Source of the DNA: Limnomonas spitsbergensis
Lineage: Eukaryota; Chlorophyta; Chlorophyceae; Chlamydomonadales
Length of the DNA stretch: 64,000 nt
Assembly: GCA_037349105.1 (NCBI GenBank)
Contig: JAYJMM010000124.1
Span: forward strand, 1,336,501 to 1,400,500
Reading direction: 5' to 3'
The notes beneath the pieces were generated by a model. It saw only the letters and a list, made by a program, of their open reading frames with translations, searched no databases and was not told where the DNA came from. A program made the position numbers and the translations under genes. Below, in pieces: positions 40,501 through 50,029 of this stretch. Each line of letters begins with the position of its first letter. Position 1 is the first letter of the stretch.

Positions 40501-43500
40501 GCTTTGTAAGAGAGCTACCAAGCCCTACTGGGGCGTTGAGGTTGAGGAAGCATCGCAGCTTAAGGCCGTTGCTGCATCCGCGCCGTACTCACATGCTTTG
40601 TAAGAGAGCTACCAAGCCCTACTGGGGCGTTGAGGTTGAGGAAGCATCGCAGCTTAAGGCCGTTGCTGCATCCGCGCCGTACTCACATGCGTTGTAAGAG
40701 AGCTACCAAGCCCTACTGGGGCGTTGAGGTTGAGGAAGCATCGCAGCTTAAGGCCGTTGCCGCATCCGCGCCGTACTCACATGCTTTGTAAGAGAGCTAC
40801 CAAGCCCTACTGGGGCGTTGAGGTTGAGGAAGCATCGCAGCTTAAGGCCGTTGCTGCATCCGCGCCGTACTCACATGCTTTGTAAGAGAGCTACCAAGCC
40901 CTACTGGGGCGTTGAGGTTGAGGAAGCATCGCAGCTTAAGGCCGTTGCCGCATCCGCGCCGTACTCACATGCTTTGTAAGAGAGCTACCAAGCCCTACTG
41001 GGGCGTTGAGGTTGAGGAAGCATCGCAGCTTAAGGCCGTTGCCGCATCCGCGCCGTACTCACATGCTTTGTAAGAGAGCTACCAAGCCCTACTGGGGCGT
41101 TGAGGTTGAGGAAGCATCGCAGCTTAAGGCCGTTGCTGCATCCGCGCCGTACTCACATGCGTTGTAAGAGAGCTACCAAGCCCTACTGGGGCGTTGAGGT
41201 TGAGGAAGCATCGCAGCTTAAGGCCGTTGCCGCATCCGCGCCGTACTCACATGCTTTGTAAGAGAGCTACCAAGCCCTACTGGGGCGTTGAGGTTGAGGA
41301 AGCATCGCAGCTTAAGGCCGTTGCTGCATCCGCGCCGTACTCACATGCTTTGTAAGAGAGCTACCAAGCCCTACTGGGGCGTTGAGGTTGAGGAAGCATC
41401 GCAGCTTAAGGCCGTTGCCGCATCCGCGCCGTACTCACATGCTTTGTAAGAGAGCTACCAAGCCCTACTGGGGCGTTGAGGTTGAGGAAGCATCGCAGCT
41501 TAAGGCCGTTGCTGCATCCGCGCCGTACTCACATGCTTTGTAAGAGAGCTACCAAGCCCTACTGGGGCGTTGAGGTTGAGGAAGCATCGCAGCTTAAGGC
41601 CGTTGCCGCATCCGCGCCGTACTCACATGCTTTGTAAGAGAGCTACCAAGCCCTACTGGGGCGTTGAGGTTGAGGAAGCATCGCAGCTTAAGGCCGTTGC
41701 TGCATCCGCGCCGTACTCACATGCTTTGTAAGAGAGATACCAAGCCCTACTGGGGCGTTGAGGTTGAGGAAGCATCGCAGCTTAAGGCCGTTGCTGCATC
41801 CGCGCCGTACTCACATGCTTTGTAAGAGAGATACCAAGCCCTACTGGGGCGTTGAGGTTGAGGAAGCATCGCAGCTTAAGGCCGTTGCTGCATCCGCGCC
41901 GTACTCACATGCTTTGTAAGAGAGATACCAAGCCCTACTGGGGCGTTGAGGTTGAGGAAGCATCGCAGCTTAAGGCCGTTGCCGCATCCGCGCCGTACTC
42001 ACATGCTTTGTAAGAGAGCTACCAAGCCCTACTGGGGCGTTGAGGTTGAGGAAGCATCGCAGCTTAAGGCCGTTGCTGCATCCGCGCCTTAATCATATGC
42101 TTTGTAAGAGAGCTACCAAGCCCTACTGGGGTGTTAAGGTTGAGGAAGCATCGCAGCTCAAGGCCGTTGCTGCATCCGCGCCGTAATCATATGCGTTGTA
42201 AGGCGGTATATTCATGTGATGGAGGAATGAGGCTGCTTCGTCCGAGGGCGAGTCCAGTCGTGTGGTGAAGCCGGGGCGTGTGGTGAAGCTCGGAAGCGCT
42301 AGAAGAGGAGTGTAGAAAAGTGTGGAAGAGGAGTGTAGAAGGGTCTAGGAGAGTGCAGAAGAGCGTAGAAGAGTGTAGGAGAGGGCATGAGAGTGTAGTA
42401 GGGTGTAGAAGAGCGTGGAAGAGTGTAGAAGGGTGTGGAAGAGCGTATAAGGGTTTAGAAGAGTGTAAAAGGGTGTAGATAACGTATGAGGGCGTAAGCC
42501 GTTTGCATGCCCTGCCTACAACTCCCTTGATCCTTGACACCACGTCTGACCCCACTGAGGTGATGGTTTCGGGCTCTGGCGCTCTGCACTATGTGATTAA
42601 AGTGTAGCACACTCTTGTATACTTTTTATACTTATATACCGTATATGATCCACACCTCAGGGCGTGAATTAAGGAAGGCACCTGGTCGGCCGTAGCACTG
42701 GGTAATCTACCATCTAGCTTTGTGTGCGGCTTGCCGGCTCCTGGGACTCCCAGAGGTTAGCAGTCCCCCATCAATTATTTACTGCCACAGATATAATTAA
42801 ACAATTTAGCTGCAAGTGAGCTTAAGTTGCATGTTTCTTTAAAAGTTTCCGGATCTTGGATGGGGGATCTTGGATGGGGGATCTTATATGGGGGATCTTG
42901 GATGGAGGATCTTGGATGGAGGATCTTGGATGGGGGATCTTGGATGAGGGATCTTGGATGGGGGAGTGCTGCAACAGGATTCGCAGATTCCCTAAAGCCT
43001 AAACCCTAAAATATGGGCTCGCACTTCCCTTAAGCCCTCAAGCCTGACCCTGCTCCGGTGCTCGCGGCTCCATGCACCATGCGGTTGAAGTGTGGAACGG
43101 TATTAATACAAATTGAAGCACCTAATCGAGCCAGTTATGTCTGCACATATTTGTTAACAGAATCCGGATATTGGATGGGGGGCGGGTGCTGCAAGAGAGC
43201 TAGCAGCTCCCTCAAACCCACCAGCTGCCCTCCCGCCACTGCCTTTCCTTGGTAGCGTTGCGCCAGTCGTCACCGGTGTAACCTTGGATGGGGGGTGGGG
43301 GGCGCTGCAAGAGGGCTAGCAGCTCCCTCAAACCCACCAGCTTGTCCCTGCCACGTACGCCCTCCCCCCACTGCCTTTCTTTGTTACATTTTCGTGGTGC
43401 CGCTCTTATCCAAGACTGACCCTGCATGCGTAGGTGTTCGCGGCTGTGCACTTGGCTGGGCAAACTGCAGGAGGGCAAGCAGCTCACCCAGCTTCCACTC

Positions 43501-46500
43501 ATCCCCTTTTGATTCCCCTCTCTAATCCAAGACTGACCCTGCACGCGTAGGTGTTCGCGGCTGTGCACTTGGCTGGGCAGGCTGCAGGAGGGCAAGCCAT
43601 ACTCCAAGCGGTGCGTGTTGGTGGAGGAGTGGAGGGAGAGCATGAACCCCAAACCTTGTGGGGTGTAGGGGGTATGGAACCCTGAACCCTCGCCGGTGGA
43701 TGAGGTGTAGGGTTTAGGCATAATTCCTGTCCTTTCTAGAGCCCTGAACCCTTAACCCCGAGGTGACCCTGCTGGTGTATGCGTGCGGTCTGCTGAAGGT
43801 TTAGGATGTGATGGAACAGCATCACCTCCATACCACTGCCTGACAGTCTCTGTGCACTTGACATCTCCTCCTCCCTCCCTTCCTCCCACGCTCCTTGCAT
43901 CCATACCTTAGGGTTAAGGATGTGATGGATCAGCATTGCCTCCATACCATTGCCTGACAGCCCCTGTGCACTTGATATCTTATCCGCCCTCCCTTCTTCC
44001 CTTCCTCCTTTCATCCATGCCTTCCTTCCGCCCCATGCCCTTACCTTGAACCTAAAGCTATCAACAGCACCTCCATACAACTGCCTGTTAGCCACCATTA
44101 TCCTTGACACCTCCCTCCCACCCACCCACCCTGAATCCCTCTCAAAAAGCCGTAAGATCTACATCCTTTACCCCCCGAATCTCAAACCCTAAACCCTTAA
44201 CCCTTCAACAAAATCCCTAACCCTTAGATCCGTCACCTGGATCCGTCACCTAGATCCGTCACCTGAATCCATTCATGCAGGTACGTGCTGCTGGTGGAGG
44301 ACCCGTTCGACGACACGGACAACGTGGCACGCACACTCGGCTCATAAACCCTAAACCCTTAAACAAAATCCCAATCCCCAAACCCTTCAACAATTACCGT
44401 AACCCCTGGATCCGCCACCTGGATCCAATCATGCAGGTACCCTAAGCCTCAGACTCTGAACCCTTAACCCCTCAACAAAATCCCAATCCCCGTACCCTTT
44501 AACAAATCTCCTTGCCCCCACATCTGACACCTGGATCCGTCACCTAGATCCGTCACCTAGATCTGCCACCTGAATCCGTCACCTAGATCCGCCACCTGGA
44601 TCCAATCATGCAGGTACGTGCTGCTTGTGGAGGACCCTTTCGACGACACCGACAACGTGGCGCGGACGCTGGGCACCTGGGAGGAGCCGCCCCTCAGCCT
44701 GCTCTTCATACGGCAGGTGTTCGGCGCGACGGCTGAGGTGCTCGAGGCGGCGGCGGCTGGCGCGACCCCGCCCGCGGCTGCCATGGCGTGGATGTTTGGA
44801 CCGTCGCTGCTTCTGGAGGTCCCGCTACTGCGTCCCGGGATGTTCTCGGAGGTGCGCGCCGCTGGGTTTTTCTTTTCATTGCTGCGCCCCGGGATGTTCT
44901 CCAGAGGTAAGCGCCGCTGACTTTTTTCTTTTTGTTGCTGCGCCGCGGGATGTTCTCGGAGGTGCGCGCCGCTGCTTTTGTTTCCGTTGCTGTGCCTCGG
45001 AGGTAAGTGACGCGCCGCTGCTTATTTTAGTGTTTTTCAGCTACAGTTCAGCTGTAATTTAGCGTTTAATCAGCTACAATTCAGGCAGTTGGAGGTCCCG
45101 TTGCTGCGCCCCGGGATGAACTCAGAGGTGCGTGCCGCTGCTTATTTAAGTGTGTCTCAGCTACAGGTCAGCTAAAATTTAGCTTTTAGTCAGCTACAAT
45201 TCAGGCAGCTGGAGGTGTTATTGCTGCGCCCGGAGATGTCCCTTGGTGTGAACCTTGTAAAGCCTCGGCCCTAGTGGATGTCCCTAGGATCCCCAAAATT
45301 TTGCAAGGGCTGGCAATCGTTGGCAGTTGCTGGAAACCATGGGATAGCTGCAAGGCCTCCCTGGATACAAGCTAAAAACAAAATCTCGTCTGGTCGCTAG
45401 CATTTGTTGGTCATTGCTGGCCATCTGTAGCGTTTTTACCAGTGAGACCTAAGTATCTGGATGCAGTTGATGTCCTCGTAGGTCATTGGGATCGTTACCC
45501 TGTAACCCGGAACTCAACAGGAGCAAGCGCAGTGGGTCAGACGCGAGTTAAGCTGGTGGCCTCCAGGAGCGCCTGCAGGCACCGCACATGGGGCCGCGAC
45601 CGCCTTGGCCGCTGTGGCAGAGGTGCATCGATCCTAGGACATCTTCGAGCAGATAACCATGACGATACGCTGCCCGCATTCCCCCCCCCCCTCCGTGCAG
45701 GAGCAAGCGCAGTGGGTCAAACGCGAGTTAAGCCGGAGGCCGTTGGGACCGCCTGCAGGCACCGCGCCCGGTGCCGCAATCGCCTTGGCCGCCGTGGCGG
45801 AGGTGCATCACTCCCAGGAGGTCTTTGAGCAGATGATCCTGGCGATGCGCTGCCCGCACGCCCTGCCGACGATGAACAAGATCCGGGCGGATTACAAGGA
45901 GCAGGGCACGGCGCGGCGACAGGGCAGGAGATTACCAAACGGGGTGAGAGAAGTTAGGACATAGAGAAAGGATTGGGGCGGGTTGGGCTTGGGTCCGCTC
46001 AGGAGACAATGGCTGTCTGTTGCGATGTGTCATGAGCTTTGCCGATGCACCTCTTTTCGTTTCCCTCTACCCCCCTTCCATTTCCTTTCCCCGCCTCTGG
46101 CCCGCTCAGGAGAGGATGGCGCTCTGCCATGCTGTATGACGAACAGTCTTGTCGATGTACCAGTGCTTATTTGGGGTTTAGGCTTCGGGTATTAGGCTCT
46201 AGGCTTTAGGTTTTTCCAGCCACGAGGCCACCTTTGCTGGTCCGCCCTGCAGCCGCCCAGGGCCCGGTTGTGATCAAGCCTGGGCCATCTTGTGTTGGGG
46301 GGCCCAAGCAGCATGGCTGGCCACACCTGGGGTCACCGGCCGTAGGCTGGAGTGTAGCTGATATGTAGCTGAATCACGGAAACAGATAGGCTGCAATGTA
46401 CCTTTGTCCATCTCCTTCTTACCCCTTCCATCTCCTTTCCTGCCTCAGGCCCGCGTGGGAGACGATGGCTTGTTGCTTACTGCCCTTGAAAGTGACATCA

Positions 46501-49152
46501 AGCGCCAGGTGGGGCGCGGGCTGTTACTTAGGGGTTACCTGTTAGGGGCTAGGGTTTACCTGATACTTAGGGTTCGCCTGTAAGGGGCTAGGGTTGACCT
46601 GTTACTTAGGGTTTACCTGTTAGGGGCTAGGGGCTAGGGTTTACCTGTTAGGGGCTAAGGGGCGCAGGCTGTTACTAAGGGTTTAGCTGCTAGGGGGTAG
46701 GGGTTAGCTGGTAGGGTTTAGGTGGGAGGGGGGAGGGTTTAGCTGGTGGGGGGTGGGGGGAGCTGGTAGGGGGGAGGGGGAGGTATTAGAGAATAGGAGT
46801 TAGCTGTTAGGGGGGGAGAAGTATGAGGAGGGAGGGATTCGAGTGCTCTGAACTCAGCACCCTAGAGGAATTAAGCTGCCCGGAGTACCGGTAACCGTGA
46901 AACATAATTTATTTTTTGTGACTCGGCTACATATCAGCTACAACCCAGCTCCCCGCCTGAGGCCCCCCAGGTGTGGCCAGCCATGCTGCTGGGGCTGCCA
47001 GACGTCGGCCGGTCGATGTTTGGTCCTGATGGGACCTCTGACGGCCGCGGGGCGGCCTGCTGATTGTGGCCTAGTAACAAAAAAAGAGATGCACTGCCCT
47101 GAGCCCTGCTGACCATAGGACCCCTTAAACATTTACCCTGCTGACCACATGATCCCCGAACCGTCAAAACTGCTGCCCCCGAAGTAGCCCTCGACCCTGA
47201 GACCTGCTGCTCATGGGCCCCCTCGGCCGTGAACCCTGAAAATGAACCCTGAACCCTGAACCCTTAATACTGAAACTGCTTCACAAATGAGTACTGAACC
47301 CTTCTCATCAATAGGACTCGTAACCCTGGACACTGCTTCCAAATTAGCCCTGAACCCTGCTTCACCTATGAACCCTTAACCCTGAAAGCTGCTGCACAAA
47401 TTAACCTTAAACCCTAAACCTTGCTGGCCACATGAGCCCTTAACCCTGCTCCTCAAATGAACCCAAACCCTGAGACCTGCTGCGCACATGAATCTATGAA
47501 CCCATCATACTGAACATGGCTAACCTCAGGAAGTTGCTGAGGTTACCCTAAACCCTAAACCCATTGCTGACCATCGGAAGTCGCTGAAACCTGAGCCTTA
47601 AACACTAAATCCTTGCTGACCACAGGAAATCGCTGAGACTAAACCCTAAAAGCCCTAATCCCATTGCTGACCTCAGGAACTCGCCGAGGCCTCAAAGCAG
47701 AAGCTGCGAGAAAAGAGGTCGGCCCGGCGGGACCGGCAGGCCCCGCCTCTGGCCGTGACTTCGGCCTCCGCCCCGCCATCCGCCGCTAATACGCTTGCTC
47801 CATACGCCGCAAAGAATGTCACGCCGGCCTCGCCCACCACAGCAACCACGCCCGCCTCGCTGCCCTCCGAAGCACTCCGAGCGCCCAAAGTCGGCGATCG
47901 CGATAGCGCACCTCTCGTTGCGCCTCCAGTTACGGCGAAAGATCCTTCTCTGTACCCAACAGCAGCATCGACTGCAGCCGGCGCGGCGGAGCAGGTTGCT
48001 GGCAGTGGCGGCGGTCGCGATAGTGCACCTGTTGTTGTCCCTTTGGCTGTGGCAAAGGATCCTTCTCTATACCCAACAGCGGCATCGACTGCAGCCGGCG
48101 CGGTGGAGCAGGTTGCTGGCGACGGCGGCGATCACGATAGCGCACCTCTTGTTCTTCCTTTGGCTGTGGCGAAGGATACGTCTCTGTACCCAACAGCGGC
48201 ATCGACAGCGGCTGGCGGGACGGAGCGGGTAATCGGCAGGCATGATGCAGGGCCGGTGTTGAAGGGACGTGCAATCCCCGTCCATTACCAAGCTCAAGCG
48301 TTTATGGTGTTGGAGGAGAAGGCCGCGGATGACGCAGCAGCAGCAGCAGCGGCTACCGCGGGACCCAAGCCCCGGCCAGCCCACCCCGCCCCGTCGCGTC
48401 GCTTGGAGCCGGGCGATGCGGCGGCGGCAGCGGTAGCAGCGGCGGGGATGGCCGCAACTGCACTTATCTCGAAACCCGTGCGGGGTGCTTCTGCCAGAGG
48501 GCAGTTGAGGCGATTGGGTGCGTCAGCGAGCGGAGGCCTCCCGGAAGCTGCTGTAAATCCGGCCTCGGGCACGCAGCAGCCCCAGCAGCAGCAGCAGCGT
48601 GACGCCCTGGCCCGTCACCAGCCGTATCAGGTGCCACCGCAACAGCCTGACAAGCAGCCCCAGCAGCAGCGTGACGCCCTGGCCCGTCAGCAGCCTCAGC
48701 AGTCGTATCAGGTGCCCCCGCATCAGCCTTACATGCATCCCAACCACGCCATGGCCCGTCAGCAGCCTCAACCTCAGCAGCAGGTGCCTTATCAGGTGCC
48801 ACCGCAGCAGCCTTACAAGCAGCCCCAGCAGCAACTTGACACCCTGGCCGGTCAGCAGCCTCAGCACACGCCTTATCATGTAACACAGCAACAGACACAA
48901 CAGCAGCGTCAGCAGCCAGACCCACCGCTGGCTCAGCTTCGAAGGAAGGGTGCTCCGCAGCCGCCGCCGCCGCAGCAGCAGCTGCAACTGCCATCCCAAC
49001 GCCCGGAATCGGGCTTGACGTCGAAGAAGCAGATCCGAACAGAGCAGAGGCAAAGCAGGAGGCGAGGTGCAGGTGACGAGTCCAAGGAGGCGAGCACCGC
49101 CGCCGCTGCGGCCAGCGGTGCCGCTGATGCGCTGTCTGGGCTTAGGGTTTAA
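28586..49152 (+). CDS. Terminal nucleotidyltransferase (TUTase / non-canonical poly(A) polymerase family)
   Basis: Thirteen exons: 28586-28633, 28839-28993, 30961-31072, 32271-32415, 33689-33762, 34747-34857, 35781-35932, 37054-37179, 43551-43610, 44614-44851, 45701-45943, 46449-46508, 47677-49152. They join in one frame to 999 residues. The family adds U or A to RNA 3' ends, using a Pol beta-like fold and a PAP-associated domain. Visible motifs: GSYVSG at residues 57-62; catalytic SDLDL with D69 and D71; RVPIVKF at 142-148; third catalytic Asp in GIDCDL (D158); the central helix around LVKAWAKAHYINDG (189-202) with TFNSWCLTL; ELFSGF and VEDPFDDTDNVARTLG (333-348). Residues 509-999 are low-complexity, rich in Ala, Gln and Pro, with three ~40-residue repeats. 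The GIDCDLCI form resembles plant HESO1/URT1-type enzymes, so RNA uridylation is plausible; U versus A specificity cannot be read. The start is the first ATG of exon 1, followed by G at +4. Confidence 0.88.
29100..29990. repeat. Intron array built on GGATGGCCATGCATGGG
   Basis: Within the first GC-AG intron (28994-30960), a ~50-60-base unit with CATTGGATGGCCATGCA and CACGCATGGGATGACACGGG repeats. A ~222-base higher-order period is visible (29487 versus 29709). It explains many overlapping His/Met/Pro-rich spurious frames on both strands. Confidence 0.8.
30045..30110. repeat. Single member of the dispersed family that is tandem at 39.8 kb
   Basis: TTTAAGGAAGCAGTGCAGCATGGGC...CCGCGCCGTCACC matches the GAGGAAGCATCGCAGCTTAAGGCC...CCGCGCCGTACTC core of the 94-bp unit and single copies at 300 and 23450. 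Confidence 0.55.
30480..30960 (+). repeat. Two decayed copies of the start of exon 30961-31072
   Basis: About 30500-30545 (CTGGGTCTGGCGCTTTGCGG, CTACATACTGGCGAC) and 30650-30700 (CTTCCTGCCTCCATTGATCTGGAACTCAGCCTGGGCGG) copy the acceptor and DLDLAL-coding start of the exon. The first still encodes LGLAL in the DLDLAL position. Confidence 0.65.
31240..32270 (+). repeat. 23-bp array derived from exon 32271-32415
   Basis: The intron repeats ACCTGCTGCTTTAGTGTATCTCA and variants many times (31255-31840, 31970-32240). The unit matches GACCTGCTGCGTAAGTGTGC inside exon 32271-32415. Two larger exon copies remain at about 31235-31265 (GGTCAAGGGCTCCAAGACAAACC) and 31938-31978 (AGTGCCTCCTCGATAAGGGC). Confidence 0.8.
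32416..33370 (+). repeat. GC-AG intron with 20-, 38- and 19-bp arrays
   Basis: Starts with GCGAGTATATGG, the GC donor. 32425-32600 repeats AAGCGGTTATTTACTATGC; 32600-33010 repeats a 38-base unit with GCAAGCGGTGATGTACTATG and CAAGGTATTATTCACCAT; 33010-33355 repeats a 19-base GCAAGGGGTTATTCACCAT. Confidence 0.85.
33430..33600. repeat. GCATGGCATG repeats
   Basis: Short tandem GCATGGCATGCATGG-type sequence in the 3' half of the same intron. Confidence 0.6.
33763..34746 (+). repeat. Intron: copies of exon 33689-33762 end and exon 34747-34857 start
   Basis: About 33842-33912 and 33970-34025 copy the exon just upstream (GCGATCGTCAGGGACTCCAC, TTCGTCAAGCAGCTGTCGGT with donor GTGAGA). About 34483-34525 and 34645-34695 copy the downstream exon start (AGGTGAGTGACCGAATTGGG, CAGCAGTTCCTGCTGGTCAAGG). 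Confidence 0.8.
34865..35340 (+). repeat. ~470-bp polypurine (GGGGAGAGA) tract
   Basis: Almost uninterrupted G/A on the + strand directly after the donor of exon 34747-34857. It is a likely triplex/G-quadruplex-prone stretch and a source of spurious ORFs on both strands. Confidence 0.9.
35440..35780 (+). repeat. Three copies of the start of exon 35781-35932
   Basis: AGGTGGTGTCCTACCTCCAGAGCTGTGAGCCC occurs at about 35455 (slightly changed), 35602 and 35689 before the real one at 35779. Each copy is followed by TAGACCTATACCCC instead of AAGCTGCTGCC. Confidence 0.88.
35970..36560 (+). repeat. Three copies of the end of exon 35781-35932 and further traces
   Basis: GGCTGCTGGCCAAGGACTGC...ATGGCGGCCAGGTGGGGAGCC recurs at about 35988-36058 and 36095-36165, and more diverged at 36244-36300. 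Beyond that only GGTGGGGAGCCG...ATAAACGCTAAACCC traces persist (36340-36515). Each copy preserves the donor GTGGGG. Confidence 0.88.
36575..36750. repeat. Possible member of a GC-rich dispersed element family
   Basis: CGGTGGCCGTGGCTTT...GGGACCTCCGGCTGGAGG resembles sequences at 30190-30360, 46210-46385, 46925-47085 and 57095-57230. Internal CCATGCAGGCCA direct repeats. Confidence 0.35.
36755..37053 (+). repeat. Copies of the start of exon 37054-37179
   Basis: About 36787-36835 (AAGTGTCTGGGCTTGCGTGCGGACTG...CCTCCCCGGCCC) and 36953-37000 (AAGGTGTCTCGGCTTGCGTGAGGACTATACAGG) precede the real exon start GGTGTCTCGGCTTACGTGAG. Confidence 0.88.
37195..39818 (+). repeat. ~35-bp G-rich array, roughly 70 units
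   Basis: The unit is GGCAGTTCAGCAGGGAAGTGTAGGGAGGGGGGG with variable G runs and a variant GTGGGGGAAGGCAG. The seed is visible just after the donor of exon 37054-37179 at about 37183-37232 (GGGGCAGGGCGG, GGCAATTCTGCAGGGAGTGGGG). Multiple G runs on the coding strand would be present in the pre-mRNA. Confidence 0.93.
39819..42196 (+). repeat. 94-bp array, about 25 units
   Basis: The unit runs from GTTGCTGCATCCGCGCCGTA through CTTTGTAAGAGAGCTACCAA to GAGGAAGCATCGCAGCTTAA. Units differ by single bases (GTTGCCGC, ATGCGTTG, GAGATACC). The last two units are more diverged. The length is not a multiple of three, so frames close. Related single copies stand at 300, 23450 and 30050. Confidence 0.93.
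42197..42980. repeat. GTGTAGAAGAG repeats, a dispersed repeat and a GGATCTTGGATGGG array
   Basis: 42300-42480: AGAGTGTAGAAGGGTGT-type repeats. 42651-42720: ~70-bp dispersed repeat shared with 57352-57420 (TTAAGGAAGGCACC, TCGGCCGTAGCACTGGGTAA). 42850-42968: 14-base GGATCTTGGATGGG units. Confidence 0.75.
43050..43550 (+). repeat. Copies of exon 43551-43610
   Basis: About 43403-43490 is nearly identical (GACTGACCCTGCATGCGTAGG, GTTCGCGGCTGTGCACTTGG, CTGCAGGAGGGCAAGCAG). Weaker copies at about 43040-43080, 43185-43225 and 43298-43340 keep CTGCAAGAGGGCTAGCAGC. Confidence 0.85.
43745..44613 (+). repeat. Copies of exon 44614-44851 start, including one with in-frame stop
   Basis: At 44280-44346 the exon start is duplicated almost exactly (GTACGTGCTGCTGGTGGAGG...AACGTGGCACGCACACTCGG), followed by CTCATAA, a stop in frame right after the RTLG codons. 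A bare acceptor copy stands at 44430. The spacers repeat GGATCCGTCACCTAGATCCG. A GTGATGGA(A/T)CAGCA...CCTGACAG segment is also duplicated at 43808-43875 and 43920-43980. Confidence 0.88.
44852..45250 (+). repeat. Four copies of the end of exon 44614-44851
   Basis: TTGCTGCGCCCCGGGATGTTCTC followed by a donor-like GGTAAGC or GGTGCGC is repeated at about 44880, 44937, 45095 and 45220, with CAGCTACA(G/A)TTCAG text in between. Confidence 0.85.
45517..45685 (+). pseudogene. Broken duplicate of exon 45701-45943
   Basis: About 165 bases of the exon are duplicated immediately upstream (GAGCAAGCGCAGTGGGTCAG...GAGGTGCATCGATCC), with its own CAACAG acceptor. An in-frame TAG follows EVHRS, and the 3' part is lost. 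It decays at roughly one base in ten against the real exon. Confidence 0.88.
45944..46448 (+). repeat. Intron with two copies of exon 46449-46508 and a GC-rich dispersed element
   Basis: GCCCGCTCAGGAGA(C/G)GATGG at about 46000 and 46099 copies the exon start GCCCGCGTGGGAGACGATGG. Positions 46210-46385 hold a GC-rich element ending AGCTGATATGTAGCTGA. Confidence 0.6.
46509..47676 (+). repeat. Intron: GGGCTAGGGTTTACCTGTTA repeats, GC-rich element, CCCTGAACC repeats, exon-start copies
   Basis: 46515-46830 repeats TTAGGGGCTAGGGTTTACCTG. 46925-47085 is an inverted relative of the element at 46210. 47100-47470 repeats GAACCCTGA units. About 47522, 47570 and 47617 copy the start of exon 47677 (GCTGACC(A)CAGGAA(A/G)T(C/T)GCTGAG). 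Confidence 0.75.
47900..48235 (+). repeat. Three in-frame ~120-nt repeats inside the last coding exon of the nucleotidyltransferase
   Basis: The encoded unit is about 40 residues and centred on AKDPSLYPTAASTAAG, ending EQVAG. It lies in the low-complexity tail, so array growth also occurs inside coding sequence when frame is kept. Confidence 0.85.
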
Positions 49153-49223
49153 GCATCGAGATCGAGGGCTGAACCCGTAACCTCTCGAGTTCTAAGCTGT
49201 CAGTCAAACCGTCCCTTTGTGTT

Positions 49224-49475
49224 TATGACGTTACACCTCTGGGCCCTGCTCAAAAAGGCTCGGCCGCTTGGGCGTCCAACTGTTTCGTTGGGAGAAAAGA
49301 AAATGAAGTTAAGGGAAGAGGGGAGGAAGGAGAAGAAGGAGAAGAACACAACGGCCCGTCCCTTTATGTCAATGACATAACACCTCTGGGCCCTGCTCAA
49401 AAAGGCTCGGCCGCGTGGGCGCCCAACTGTCCCGTTGGAAGAAAATAAACTGAAGGTAAGAGGGAAAGGTAATGC
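49224..49475 (-). mobile_element. Two copies of the non-LTR retrotransposon tail
   Basis: ACACCTCTGGGCCCTGCTCA followed by the GGCTCGGCCGC block occurs at about 49231 and 49380 in the same direction, each followed by CCAACTGT(T/C)(T/C)CGTTGG and a purine-rich stretch. The tail orientation is minus relative to the element. Confidence 0.6.
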
Positions 49476-49589
49476 GCCAGTTCTTCTATGTATCACTTCT
49501 CGTTGGGGGACTGGCGCATCCATTCGAAGCCAAGGAAGCTTTCTAACTCATGCAGGGTATCGAGAGCTTGACGGAGATCCTATACAAAA

Positions 49590-49915
49590 TCGGAGCCACA
49601 TATAACCCAAAATATAACCTCCAAATATAACCCTGAAATATAAACCCCAAATTTACCTCCAAGTACAACCCCCATACATAACCTCCAAATATAAATCTCA
49701 AATATAACCTCCAAGTACAACCCCCAAACATAACCTCCAAATATAAACCTTAAATATAACCTCCAAATATAAACCCCAAGTATAACCTTCAAACATAACC
49801 CCCAAACATAACCTCCAAATATAAACCTCAAATGTAACCTCCAAGTACAACCCCCAAACATAACCTCCAAATATAAACCCCAAATATAACCTTCAAACAT
49901 GACCCCCAGATACCG
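49590..49915. repeat. ~18-bp AACCTCCAAATATAAACC array
   Basis: About 17 units with the variants CCAAGTACAACCCCCAAACA and CAAACATAACCTCC. It lies in the 3' flank of the nucleotidyltransferase gene. Confidence 0.85.
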
Positions 49916-50029
49916 TAGAACCCCTTCTGCTGAGAGAGGACACACGCCGGCTTTGCTCTCAAGACGCTCCCGAATTACTTGAGGGCTGCCAGCCAGAGTC
50001 TGGTTGCGGCGCAAGAGATGACCATACGC

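Noticed and set aside
47673..49053. Minus-strand Ala/Leu-rich frames up to 176 codons
   Set aside because: Antisense shadows of the Ala/Gln-rich last exon of the nucleotidyltransferase.
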